DNA of 42,043 bases from an uncultured Ruminococcus sp. (GCA_902776975.1 CACYSI010000005.1:1-42043); one strand, 5' to 3'. Positions 26,331 to 34,735 are shown, counted from the stretch's first letter. Program-made: numbers and translations. Notes: generated by a model from the sequence alone, not told the origin.

Positions 26331-26357
26331 ACTTCTAATTTCTTACTCCTACTCCTG
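26331..26357. repeat. Degenerate heptad array near rapZ
   Basis: ACTTCTA, ATTTCTT, ACTCCT and ACTCCTG are imperfect heptads, facing the array at 26242-26269 in inverted orientation about 60 bases away. Both lie in the 139-base gap between rapZ and whiA. Confidence 0.5.
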
Positions 26358-26371
26358 AATACTATTTGGAA

Positions 26372-27238
26372 CTAAGCTTTCCAGATATCTCTGTGGTGTA
26401 TAGCCGACTTGATGCCCTTGTCGGCAAAATGCGCGTTGAGCAGCCTTGCAACGGTCACGGAGCGATGCTTGCCGCCGGTACAGCCTATACCGATGACCAC
26501 CTCGCACTTGCCCTCGTCCCTGTACAGCGAGAGCGTGTAGTCAAGGTACTCATACAGCTTATCCATAAATTCATCCGTGACATCAAAGCTGAGAATATAA
26601 TCCCTTACAGGCTCATCCAGACCCGTCAGCTGCTTAAGCTCCTTGATGTAAAAGGGATTAGGCAGACAGCGTACGTCAAACACAAAGTCTGCCTCGGCAG
26701 GGATACCGTACTTGTAGCCGAAAGACATACAGGTGACCAGCAGTGAGTCGCCCGCGTCGGATGTGAACAGCGACGTCACGCGCTCATGCAGCTCTTTAGG
26801 ATTCATATGAGTCGTGTCTATGACATAGTCAGCCATAGCCTTGACGCCCTTCATAAGCTCAAACTCGAGCTCTACCGCGTCTTCTACCGAGCCGGACGTG
26901 ATCTCGCCTATCAGCGGATGCTTGCGTCGTGTCTCCTTAAAACGCACAAGGATAGTAGCGGGCTTAGCGTCGATGAACAGTATCTTAAAGTTCTTGCCGC
27001 TTTGGCGAGCCTTAGTGATTACGTCGGCTATCTCGGCGAACATCTCGCCCGAGCGTGTATCCGCGACCACTGCTACCTTTTTCATACGGTTATCGGCAGA
27101 GTTGTCGCACAGATCGTAAAAGGTCTCAAGCAGCAAAGGAGGCAGGTTATCTACGCAGTAGTAGCCGATATCCTCCATGGCGTGCAGGGCATTGGTCTTG
27201 CCCGCGCCCGATAGTCCTGTCAAAATAACAAATTCCAT
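26372..27238 (-). CDS. rapZ: RNase adapter/nucleotide-binding protein RapZ (YvcJ)
   Basis: RapZ-family proteins bind and hydrolyse nucleotides. In enterics they steer RNase E to small RNAs controlling glucosamine-6-phosphate synthesis; the Bacillus homologue YvcJ affects competence. The Walker A site GLSGAGKT lies at 8-15. The C-terminal domain ends with the conserved GIGCTGGKHRSV and its metabolite-binding pocket. AGGTGAG precedes the ATG, 4 bases after murB ends. The hprK-murB-rapZ arrangement links carbon control with wall precursor synthesis. Confidence 0.97.
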   Translation of the reverse strand: MEFVILTGLSGAGKTNALHAMEDIGYYCVDNLPPLLLETFYDLCDNSADNRMKKVAVVADTRSGEMFAEIADVITKARQSGKNFKILFIDAKPATILVRFKETRRKHPLIGEITSGSVEDAVELEFELMKGVKAMADYVIDTTHMNPKELHERVTSLFTSDAGDSLLVTCMSFGYKYGIPAEADFVFDVRCLPNPFYIKELKQLTGLDEPVRDYILSFDVTDEFMDKLYEYLDYTLSLYRDEGKCEVVIGIGCTGGKHRSVTVARLLNAHFADKGIKSAIHHRDIWKA

Positions 27239-27242
27239 AAAC

Positions 27243-28142
27243 TCACCTGCCCGTTCTTATTATCTCGCGTTCAAGTGTATATCCTGTCTGAGTCTTGACC
27301 GTGTCCTGTACCAGCTTGACGAGATCCATCACATCGTCGCAGGTCGCGCCGCCGATATTGATGATGAAGCCGGCGTGCTTCTCGCTGACCTGAGCGCCGC
27401 CCACGGTCTTGCCCTTGAGCCCGCACTGTTCGATCAGAGTACCGGCGAAGGCTCCCTCGGGACGCTTGAAAACCGAACCTGCCGACGGATACTCGAGCGG
27501 CTGTTTGGTCTTGCGGCGGTTCATAAAGTCATCCATCCGCGCCTTGACAGCTGCTTTATCGTCATTATGTAATTTATATTTCGCAAATAGAATTATGTTT
27601 CCGTTCGTCTTAAAAACACTGGTACGATAACCCATGCAAAGCTCATCAGCGCCGTACTCTTTGACCTCGCCTGTCTGAGTAAGAGCGGTAACGCTCGTCA
27701 GAACATCCTTGGTCTCGCCGCCGTAGGCGCCGGCGTTCATATACACAGCGCCGCCGACAGTGCCGGGGATACCGTACGCAAACTCCAGCCCCGAAAGCGA
27801 GCGGTCGAGAGCCGCGGTGCACAGCCTGCTCAGCTTAGCTCCCGCTCCCGCGGTGATGATATCACCGTCAGTCGAGATATCCTTGAACTCGCCGTCAAGC
27901 GTTATCACAGCGCCCTCAATACCTCTGTCGGATATCAGCAGGTTAGAGCCGTTGCCGAGGATCATGTACGGTATATCGCTTGATTTGCAGGCGTTGATCG
28001 CTGATTTTAATTCTGATACAGAATCAACTGTGATGAACAGATCCGCGTTGCCGCCGATCTTGAAGGTGGTATGAGCGCTCATCGGCTCATCCAAAGTATA
28101 TTTGATATGTTCGTTATCCAACAAATCGATCAGTCTTGTCAT
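27243..28142 (-). CDS. murB: UDP-N-acetylenolpyruvoylglucosamine reductase
   Basis: MurB is the FAD enzyme that reduces UDP-GlcNAc-enolpyruvate to UDP-MurNAc, the second committed step of peptidoglycan synthesis. FAD-binding segments GNGSNLLISDRG and GIPGTVGGAVYMNAGAYG are present, and the catalytic serine lies in PSAGSVFKRP. The missing Tyr-loop insertion suggests type II MurB. GGAG precedes the ATG at 28142, giving 299 residues; an upstream TTG at 28166 is less likely. It lies between hprK and rapZ. Confidence 0.97.
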   Translation of the reverse strand: MTRLIDLLDNEHIKYTLDEPMSAHTTFKIGGNADLFITVDSVSELKSAINACKSSDIPYMILGNGSNLLISDRGIEGAVITLDGEFKDISTDGDIITAGAGAKLSRLCTAALDRSLSGLEFAYGIPGTVGGAVYMNAGAYGGETKDVLTSVTALTQTGEVKEYGADELCMGYRTSVFKTNGNIILFAKYKLHNDDKAAVKARMDDFMNRRKTKQPLEYPSAGSVFKRPEGAFAGTLIEQCGLKGKTVGGAQVSEKHAGFIINIGGATCDDVMDLVKLVQDTVKTQTGYTLEREIIRTGR

Positions 28143-28183
28143 AAACTCTCCAGAAAGATAAATCAATGATTAGTAATACTGTT

Positions 28184-29152
28184 TTACCAGTTGGTGTCGA
28201 TCTTTTTCTTGCCGATATCCTCGGGGCTGATATCCATACCGAGGTTCTGCAGCAGCTCCTGAGCGCCGTTGTAGCCCATCTTCTTCTGACGGTGATTCAT
28301 GGCGGCGACCTCGATGATGACAGCGAGGTTACGACCGGGCTTGACGGGGATTGTCACTACGGGGATCTCAAGTCCGAGTATCTCCATGTACTCGTTATCC
28401 ATGCCCATACGGTCATAGACCTTCTTGGAGTTCCACAGCTCGAGGTTGATGACGAGGTCGATCTTCTCAGAGACCTTGACCGCGCCGATACCGAATATAC
28501 GGCGAGCGTTGATGATGCCGATACCTCTGAGCTCGATGAAGTGACGGATATTCTCGGGAGATGAGCCTACCAGCGATTTTTTGGACACACGCTTGATCTC
28601 TACGGCGTCGTCCGCGATCAAACGATGACCGCGCTTTATCAGCTCGATAGCGGTCTCGGATTTACCTACGCCGCTGTCGCCTATGAGCAGACAACCCTCG
28701 CCGTACACCTCCACCAAAACGCCGTGGCGGGTGATACGGGGAGCAAGCTCGACATTAAGGAAAGATACGATAGAAGCGTCGAGAGCGGATGTGCTCTCCG
28801 AAGACGTCACTATCGGGACCATATACTTCTTAGCGAGAGAGAGCATGGACGGCAGAGGCTCTATATCGCGCGCTACTACCAGCGCCGGCGGCTTCTGGCT
28901 GATGATGGGCTCGAGATGCTCGATCTGCTTCTCTTCGCTCTCAGACTCAAGGAAAGACATCTCGGTACGTCCGAAGGCTATCAGATAGTTGCTGTCAAAG
29001 TATCTGAGATATCCTACCAGCTCCAGACCGGGTCGATCGACGTCGGTCTTAGTGATATGGACCTCCTCCGGATCAACAGGCATATAGTATTCTGTCAAAC
29101 CTATCTCGTCGATAAGTCTTTTTAGAGTCACATAGTAAGGGCTTGAATTCAT
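28184..29152 (-). CDS. hprK: HPr kinase/phosphorylase
   Basis: HprK phosphorylates and dephosphorylates Ser-46 of HPr and is the central sensor of carbon catabolite control in Gram-positive bacteria. The Walker A motif GDSGVGKSETA begins at residue 158. A C-terminal signature region containing EIRG-like ELRGIGIINAR follows. The 322 residues are standard. AAGG lies 6 bases before the ATG. It is the first gene of the long minus-strand block that runs to hemZ. The promoter must lie in the AT-rich divergent region at 29153-29377, where TATAAT occurs but no good -35 element was found. Confidence 0.97.
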   Translation of the reverse strand: MNSSPYYVTLKRLIDEIGLTEYYMPVDPEEVHITKTDVDRPGLELVGYLRYFDSNYLIAFGRTEMSFLESESEEKQIEHLEPIISQKPPALVVARDIEPLPSMLSLAKKYMVPIVTSSESTSALDASIVSFLNVELAPRITRHGVLVEVYGEGCLLIGDSGVGKSETAIELIKRGHRLIADDAVEIKRVSKKSLVGSSPENIRHFIELRGIGIINARRIFGIGAVKVSEKIDLVINLELWNSKKVYDRMGMDNEYMEILGLEIPVVTIPVKPGRNLAVIIEVAAMNHRQKKMGYNGAQELLQNLGMDISPEDIGKKKIDTNW

Positions 29153-29302
29153 AGCTGACCTTCTTTCCGGAAATGATCCTGTTTTTATATATTCACATAA
29201 GTTTTTTGCCGCGATAAAAGCGCTGACGAACAGCCGCCGTACGCTTTGAGCATATATATAAGTATTATACTCTAATATACTATATTTATAATCCTTTATT
29301 AG

Positions 29303-29328
29303 AAATATGCATTCTTAAACGCATATTT
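29303..29328. promoter_or_regulatory. Inverted repeat in the hprK/DUF421 divergent region
   Basis: AAATATGC, 10 bases and GCATATTT form a perfect 8-base dyad, with a further ATATT-containing partial copy at about 29336. It lies 50 bases before the DUF421 start and could be an operator, or simply a structure in AT-rich DNA. Confidence 0.3.
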
Positions 29329-29377
29329 TGCATACATATTTTCAGTGATTTTCGGCAACATATTTACAGGTGATTTT

Positions 29378-29908
29378 ATGCTGACAATAATCATACGAAC
29401 CGTGCTGATATATGTGATAGTAACGGCGGCGATAAGGATCATGGGCAAACGTCAGGTCAGCGATATGCAGACCTCGGAGCTTGTGATAACCTTCATCATC
29501 TCGCAGACCGCCTCTCTGCCGCTGGAGGACCCCGACAGACCGCTGCTCAACTCGCTGATCCCGATCATGATGATAATAGCCATAGAGCTGATAATATCTC
29601 TGGTGATGATGAAGAGCCGCAAGGCGCGCTCGATCATCTGCGGACATCCGATAGTGGTGATAAAAGACGGCAGGATACTCGAGTCACAGCTCAGGAGGCT
29701 GAGGATAAGCTACGAAGACCTCTACTCGCTGCTCAGAGCCAAGGATATCTCCGACGAGAAAGGCGTAGAGTACGGCATCATCGAGCCTAACGGCACTCTT
29801 AGCGTGCTCAGTAAAGGAGAGGTATCGGAGGACGGTATCAAAAGCCGCGATCTGCGCGATGAGCTCGACTCGCTGAGCGGCGCCGCAACAAAGGAGGCTA
29901 TGGCATGA
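29378..29908 (+). CDS. DUF421 (YetF-like) membrane protein
   Basis: DUF421 proteins have an N-terminal membrane region, here three hydrophobic helices within residues 1-75, followed by a small cytoplasmic alpha/beta domain (about 80-165). The hallmark segments RIMGKRQ and LVITFIISQTASLPLEDP are clear. AGGTGA lies before the ATG at 29378; a GTG at 29345 would add only leader residues. The function is unproven; members of the family occur near spore-germination genes. It overlaps the next gene by 4 bases, and these two are the only plus-strand genes in the window. Confidence 0.9.
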   Translation: MLTIIIRTVLIYVIVTAAIRIMGKRQVSDMQTSELVITFIISQTASLPLEDPDRPLLNSLIPIMMIIAIELIISLVMMKSRKARSIICGHPIVVIKDGRILESQLRRLRISYEDLYSLLRAKDISDEKGVEYGIIEPNGTLSVLSKGEVSEDGIKSRDLRDELDSLSGAATKEAMA

Positions 29909-30285
29909 AGCGGGGATGGATAGCAGTAGTCATGATAGCCCTGTCGCTGATCTGCGGAGGCTTTGAATATATCTTTGTCACAAGCAACGCGGATGTATAC
30001 GCCGGGATGCTGGATGACGCCGACGACAAAATGGAACACAGTCTCATAAAGGACGCGGAGTCAGTGGTAAGGCGGCTCGACCACCGATTCAGAAGCGAGA
30101 GAGGCGTGCTGAATATGTTTATGAATCACGGCGGAGCGGATAACATCAGCAGCGACCTCGCCATGCTCTGCCGCTACGCGCAGACAGGCGATACAGAAGA
30201 GTTCCTCGCCACATCCGCGCGAGCCAAGCGCGAGATACTGACCATGCGCGAGTCAAAGCGCCTGAGCTGGGGCAATATCTTCTGA
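29905..30285 (+). CDS. DUF4363 protein
   Basis: The 126-residue product has a single N-terminal membrane segment (about 5-27) followed by a helical extracytoplasmic domain, as in the DUF4363 family. It is translationally coupled to the DUF421 gene through an ATGA overlap, an association common in Clostridia, which suggests that the two proteins act together at the membrane. The function is unknown. A REP-like repeat begins 6 bases after its stop codon. Confidence 0.8.
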   Translation: MKRGWIAVVMIALSLICGGFEYIFVTSNADVYAGMLDDADDKMEHSLIKDAESVVRRLDHRFRSERGVLNMFMNHGGADNISSDLAMLCRYAQTGDTEEFLATSARAKREILTMRESKRLSWGNIF

Positions 30286-30290
30286 TATAC

Positions 30291-30339
30291 CGATCGTCAT
30301 TGCGAGGAGCAAAGCGACGTGGCAATCTCAACCGATCAA
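30291..30339. repeat. REP-like palindromic repeat R3, copy 1
   Basis: The sequence CATTGCGAGGAGCAAAGCG followed by ACGTGGCAATCTC is an imperfect palindrome (ATTGC at one end, GCAAT at the other). It resembles a dispersed repeat seen in intergenic DNA of many bacteria. A second copy is at 34953-34999. Confidence 0.7.
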
Positions 30340-30361
30340 CCATTGTAATCGCGACGAAAAA

Positions 30362-30385
30362 GGCGCCGCTCATTAAAGCGGCGCC
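30362..30385 (-). terminator. Terminator-like hairpin, copy 1
   Basis: A 9-base perfect stem (GGCGCCGCT with AGCGGCGCC) around a 6-base loop is followed on the minus strand by TTTTT. It could end transcription coming from secD-secF, although it is about 360 bases past secF. The identical hairpin occurs at 30690. Confidence 0.65.
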
Positions 30386-30410
30386 TCAGACTGTAGAAAA
30401 ACCTATTCTG

Positions 30411-30643
30411 CCCCCTCTGACGAGGGGGCAGCCGAATGTGGCTATGACAGAGACTGGATGGCTAAATCGGCGGGGGAGAGATAACGCAGCTTTATAATGC
30501 AAAGAAAACACCTGACTCAATACAGTGAGTAATGATACTTATAATGCGGCTTGAGTCAATAATCGGCGTGTTATTGTATAGCTTCGTTATCTCTCCCTCC
30601 GCCTCGCTTAATCGCTCGGCACCTCCCTCGTCAGAGGGAGGAG
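30411..30643. repeat. Large imperfect palindromic element between direct hairpin repeats
   Basis: The left arm (30411-30495) and right arm (30577-30643) are inverted copies. They share CCTCTGACGAGGG, GCCGA, the AATCG/GAGCG region, and GGGAGAGATAACG followed by GCTTTA or GCTATA. The left arm carries about 26 extra bases. An inner stem TGACTCAA/TTGAGTCA (30513 and 30551) continues the fold. It resembles intergenic palindromes common in Ruminococcaceae genomes. No coding sequence is apparent. It accounts for most of the 460-base gap between DUF4363 and secF. Confidence 0.65.
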
Positions 30644-30689
30644 TAAAGACGTACTGCTCCTATCTGTTGTACTTTTTCGACACGCTGAA

Positions 30690-30713
30690 GGCGCCGCTCA
30701 TTAAAGCGGCGCC
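30690..30713 (-). terminator. Terminator-like hairpin, copy 2
   Basis: This hairpin is identical to the one at 30362-30385, and the shared direct repeat extends to 26 bases. It lies 33 bases past the secF stop codon. On the minus strand no T-run follows, so termination here may be weak. Confidence 0.5.
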
Positions 30714-30745
30714 CGAAAAGCGTGATATTAAGTTCTATATCGTGA

Positions 30746-31708
30746 TCAAGCCTTCTGGGGAGCGGCTTCGGCGTTCTTCTTGCCGCGCTTGTTCCACAGT
30801 ACCCACAGAGGACCCGCGATACACAGCGAGGAGTAGCAGCCGGACACGATACCGATCATCATCGGCAGAGCGAAAGCCTGTACCGAGGTGAGGTTGAATA
30901 TGGCAGCTACTACATAGACCGTGCCGATAGCGACGAGCGTGGTGATGGATGTCGCGATAGTACGACCCATAACAGCGGACGCGCTGTGATTGAATACATC
31001 GGCGATGTCGGCTCTGGGTCCTGCCAGACGGCGCTCCTCACGGACACGGTCGTAGATAACGATGGTATCGTTGAGGGAGTAACCGATGATCATCAGTACA
31101 ACAGCGATGAAGCTGGAGTCGATAGGCATACGGAAGATGACATACATGAAGTAGATCATAGCCACATCATGGAACAGAGCTACCAGAGCCATAACGCCCG
31201 CGGACAGACCGCCGATGCGCTTGAATCGGATGGTAACATAGATGACCATGAGTACCGAAGCGATAGCTACCGCTGTCAGACACTTGAGCAGGAACTTGAC
31301 ACCCATGGCAGCCTCTACAGAAGAGGTCTCCTGATAGGTGAAGTTGTTATCGGGGAACTTCTCGGTCAGAGTATCTGTGATGCCGCTGAGGACGTCGCTC
31401 GAGATGCTCTCGTTGCCTGAGAACTGGATCGAAACAGTGTAAGCCTGAGCGTCTTCGGTGTTGTTCATGATATCCTGTGTGATGGTGAAGGATACCTGAT
31501 GCTCGGGAGTCGCGGTCTGGATAGCGTCCTTGAGCGCCTCCTGATCTATATCGCCCACAAAGCCGTAGTTAGCGATGGTACCGCCCTTGAACTGGATGTC
31601 GAGGGTAGCGCCGAAGATGATGTTGCAGATGAGACCGATAACGATAATAGCGAGGGATATGCCGAAGAATATCTTGCTCTTACCGATGAAGTTTAAGTCC
31701 TTTTTCAT
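30746..31708 (-). CDS. secF: Protein translocase subunit SecF
   Basis: SecF and SecD form a proton-driven complex that assists export through SecYEG. Six membrane segments are visible. The first (about 12-32) is followed by a periplasmic domain (33-130), and the conserved GYSLNDTIVIYDRVREERR occurs after the fourth. The 320-residue frame begins at the ATG at 31708, which overlaps the secD stop by 4 bases, with GGAGG about 9 bases upstream. An in-frame ATG at 31732 lies inside secD. The short C-terminal tail after the last helix is rich in Lys and Ala. Confidence 0.97.
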   Translation of the reverse strand: MKKDLNFIGKSKIFFGISLAIIVIGLICNIIFGATLDIQFKGGTIANYGFVGDIDQEALKDAIQTATPEHQVSFTITQDIMNNTEDAQAYTVSIQFSGNESISSDVLSGITDTLTEKFPDNNFTYQETSSVEAAMGVKFLLKCLTAVAIASVLMVIYVTIRFKRIGGLSAGVMALVALFHDVAMIYFMYVIFRMPIDSSFIAVVLMIIGYSLNDTIVIYDRVREERRLAGPRADIADVFNHSASAVMGRTIATSITTLVAIGTVYVVAAIFNLTSVQAFALPMMIGIVSGCYSSLCIAGPLWVLWNKRGKKNAEAAPQKA

Positions 31709-33042
31709 TCTCCAACACCTCCAAACAGCCATTTTTTACGCAGGAAATTCACGCCGGAGATGCTCTTGAGCATTACGCGGGAGAGCCATACGCCCATGAT
31801 GAAGTTGGAGATAACACCCATGAGCAGTGTATAACCGAACGCGTAGATGGTACCTGTGGTGGACTCGCCGAAGATCCATGAAAGGATGTTTGACGGACCG
31901 AATACAAGCAGCAGGATGACAGATACGATAACGATAGTCATGTTACCGTCGATGATAGCGGTAAGTGAGTTCTTGGTACCGTTTTCGATAGCGCTGTCAA
32001 GAGTCTTGCCGCTCCTGAACTCTTCTTTGATACGCTCGGCGGTGATGATGTTAGCGTCAACACCCATACCTACCGAGAGGATAAGACCGGCGATACCGGG
32101 CAGGGTCATGGTGAAAGAGTTGAATACGCCGAAGTAACGTGTGACCGCCGCTATGGACAGAGCCATCTGACCGACAAGCGCGATAACGGCGACAAAGCCG
32201 GGCACGCGATAGCGGAAGATCATAAAGATCGCGATCAGAGCGAAGGCGATGATTGCGGCGTAGCCCATAGCTGTCAGAGAGTTCTGACCCAGTGTGGGGC
32301 TGATACCGCTGTAGGATGAAGCCTCAAGAGAGAACGGAAGCGCGCCGCCGTTGATCTGGTTAGCGAGCTTTGTAGCGCTCTCGGCGTCAAAGTTACCCGA
32401 GATCTGAGCGCTGCCGTCTGTGATGACAGCCTGCACGGTGGGGCTGGAGAGCATCGTATCATCCATGTAGATAGAGATCTGCTGGTTGAGATACTGCTGT
32501 GTGATATCGGCAAAGGTCTTGGCTCCCTCAGAGGTGAGTTCGAGCAGGACAAGATACTCGCCGGAGCTGTTGTTTGATGTATCGACGCCGACTCTCGCGC
32601 TCTCTACAGACGATCCGTCCATGACGGTCTCGCCCGAGGGATTGCGGAAGGTAAGGTTGGCTGTAGCAGCCAGCTCGTCGACCGCCGCTACGGGGTCAAA
32701 CTCGGTGTCGTCCTCTTTCCACGGAAAACGCACGATGATGCGGTCGTTGCCGTAGTCGGAATAGATCTCATAGTCGGTGATACCGTTAGAGACCATACGG
32801 GTTTCAATGATAGATTTTGCAGAGTCAAGCTGCTCATCCGTAGCGTCGATATCTTCTGCGGGCTTAAAGGTAGCCTCAACGCCGCCGCGGATGTCAATTC
32901 CCCATCTGATGTCGCTAAGACCCTTGATAGCGGTCTTCTGGATATCTCCCTCATAGTACTTTACGCCCACGGTAGCCGTGACTGCAAAGCATATGATGAG
33001 GATAGCGACAATGAAGAATACAGGCTTAGAAATTCTTTTCAT
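31705..33042 (-). CDS. secD: Protein translocase subunit SecD
   Basis: SecD is the larger partner of SecF. Residues about 10-30 form the first membrane helix. The extracytoplasmic domain includes GIDIRGGVEATF near the start and the P1-type region up to about 245. Five further helices follow, with conserved GMGVDANIITAERIKEE. GGAGG sits 8 bases before the ATG at 33042, giving 445 residues; the frame is open further upstream without an RBS. A consensus sigma-A promoter lies upstream and leaves a leader of about 130 bases. Confidence 0.97.
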   Translation of the reverse strand: MKRISKPVFFIVAILIICFAVTATVGVKYYEGDIQKTAIKGLSDIRWGIDIRGGVEATFKPAEDIDATDEQLDSAKSIIETRMVSNGITDYEIYSDYGNDRIIVRFPWKEDDTEFDPVAAVDELAATANLTFRNPSGETVMDGSSVESARVGVDTSNNSSGEYLVLLELTSEGAKTFADITQQYLNQQISIYMDDTMLSSPTVQAVITDGSAQISGNFDAESATKLANQINGGALPFSLEASSYSGISPTLGQNSLTAMGYAAIIAFALIAIFMIFRYRVPGFVAVIALVGQMALSIAAVTRYFGVFNSFTMTLPGIAGLILSVGMGVDANIITAERIKEEFRSGKTLDSAIENGTKNSLTAIIDGNMTIVIVSVILLLVFGPSNILSWIFGESTTGTIYAFGYTLLMGVISNFIMGVWLSRVMLKSISGVNFLRKKWLFGGVGE

Positions 33043-33178
33043 GCCTTGGACCTCCATGTTTTTCTGTTCTTCTGTCGGGAGATTTATACCCATGATAACA
33101 GCGCGTCGGCATATAAAGGCGGACCGTAAACGCCGAAGACGCTGAAACACCAATATAAAAATCCACAATAACAGATTA

Positions 33179-33207
33179 ATTATACAGACTTAAATGTGAA
33201 AAGTCAA
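33179..33207 (-). promoter_or_regulatory. Sigma-A promoter of secD-secF
   Basis: On the minus strand TTGACT, a 17-base spacer and TATAAT form a near-perfect promoter. The untranslated leader to the ATG at 33042 would be about 130 bases and is GC-rich with possible local hairpins. Confidence 0.9.
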
Positions 33208-33288
33208 TAAACAATCACAATATTACAAAATATTTATAGTTCTCAATTAGAATTATAGAAGTTTTATTTTTCCGTCACAGAATAATAA

Positions 33289-33321
33289 GCGGTTATATTT
33301 CCGATCGAGAAATATAACCGC
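33289..33321 (-). terminator. Terminator of the aminotransferase gene
   Basis: A 13-base perfect stem (GCGGTTATATTTC with GAAATATAACCGC) closes a 7-base loop 38 bases past the aminotransferase stop codon. The T-rich stretch that follows is broken (TTATTATTCTG). Together with the secD promoter, it accounts for the 316-base gap from 33043 to 33358. Confidence 0.7.
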
Positions 33322-33358
33322 CTGTAAACAAAATCGCTTTATAAATCCGACAAACACA

Positions 33359-34633
33359 TTATGCCGTGAGCTTCTCTACCGCGGCGAGACGCGCGCAGAT
33401 ACAGAAGACGTCCATAGCCTTATCGAGGTCTTCGAGGCTCGGGAAGGACGGCGCTATGCGGATGTTGCTGTCGTACGGGTCGTTGCCTAAAGGATAGGTA
33501 GCGCCGGCGCCGGTGAGGTTGACGCCCGCCTCCTTGCACAGCTCTACTACGCGCTTAGCGGTGCCGTCCATGACGTTTACGCTGACAAAGTATCCCCCGC
33601 GGGGATGGTTATACCATACGATGCCGTAGTCCTCGAGCTTCTCGCCCAGCTTATCGGTGACGATGTCAAAGCGGGGCTTGAGCACGGCGGCGTGCTTCTT
33701 CATATGCTCCTTCATGCCGTCGATATCGCCGAAGAAGCGCACATGGCGTAGCATATTGAGCTTATCGTAGCCGATAGTCTGATACTTATACTTGTTCTTG
33801 ATGACCTTCATGTTGTTCTCGGACGCCGCCATAGCCGCTACGCCCGAGCCGGGGAAGGTGATCTTGGAGGTGGAGCAGAACTCGATGGGCATATCTATGT
33901 TGCCGGTCTTCTCGCACTCTTCAAAGATATTGAGCAGGCTGTCGCCGTCCTCGACAAGATCGTGGATGCAATAGGCGTTGTCCCACATCAGGCGGAAGTC
34001 CTTAGCCGCTGGCTTGAGCGCCGCTATGCGTCTGACTACCTCGTCGGAATATGTGATACCGGAGGGGTTGGAGTACTTGGGCACGCACCACATACCCTTG
34101 ACGGAGGGATCCTTGACGAGCTCCTCAACAACATCCATAACGGGGCCGTTCTCGTCCATCGGCACGGGTATCATCTCAAAGTCGAAGTATCCGGTCACGC
34201 CGAAGTGACGGTCATAACCGGGCACGGGACACAGGAACTTACGCTCGGGCACAAGTCCCCAAGGGGGAGTACCGGGCTCCGCCGGCTTGTTCATGAAGCA
34301 GGAGATAGTGTCGAACATCATATTGAGCGAAGAGTTGCCGCCGATCATGACCATATCGGGAGTAACGCCCATGAGATCAGCCATCAGGCGCTTGCACTCG
34401 GGGATACCGTCCATCACGCCGTAGTTGCGGCAGTCGGTACCGTCCTCGGCGGTGCAGTCAGCCTCTCTGTAGAGTATATCGAGCATGGGGAGCGAGAGCT
34501 TGAGCTGATCGGGGCTGGGCACACCGCGAGCCATATTGAGCTTAAGGCCCATCGCCTTGATCTCTTCAAAGCTGTTTTTAAGAGTACCGAGCTCTTCAAA
34601 AAGCTGTTCTTTAGAATAATCTTTATACTGCAT
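33359..34633 (-). CDS. PLP-dependent aspartate aminotransferase-like enzyme (type Ic)
   Basis: This class I-fold aminotransferase resembles the PF12897 group (aspartate aminotransferases of the Corynebacterium and Clostridia type). The PLP-binding lysine is K257 in STSKITFPGSG. The substrate and cofactor residues SNPSG (188-192) and DNAY (218-221) are present, and a final arginine lies near IRIAPSFP. Aspartate or a related amino acid is the likely donor, but specificity is not certain. AAGG and GGTGA precede the ATG. The gene stands alone with its own promoter and terminator. Confidence 0.92.
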   Translation of the reverse strand: MQYKDYSKEQLFEELGTLKNSFEEIKAMGLKLNMARGVPSPDQLKLSLPMLDILYREADCTAEDGTDCRNYGVMDGIPECKRLMADLMGVTPDMVMIGGNSSLNMMFDTISCFMNKPAEPGTPPWGLVPERKFLCPVPGYDRHFGVTGYFDFEMIPVPMDENGPVMDVVEELVKDPSVKGMWCVPKYSNPSGITYSDEVVRRIAALKPAAKDFRLMWDNAYCIHDLVEDGDSLLNIFEECEKTGNIDMPIEFCSTSKITFPGSGVAAMAASENNMKVIKNKYKYQTIGYDKLNMLRHVRFFGDIDGMKEHMKKHAAVLKPRFDIVTDKLGEKLEDYGIVWYNHPRGGYFVSVNVMDGTAKRVVELCKEAGVNLTGAGATYPLGNDPYDSNIRIAPSFPSLEDLDKAMDVFCICARLAAVEKLTA

Positions 34634-34735
34634 AGTTCACCAATCCTTATCTTAATACCGATATCCGTGAAAAACACAATGTATTTTAACGGAAATCGGG
34701 GTCTAAATTGCAAAAAATCCATTTGCCACCTAATT

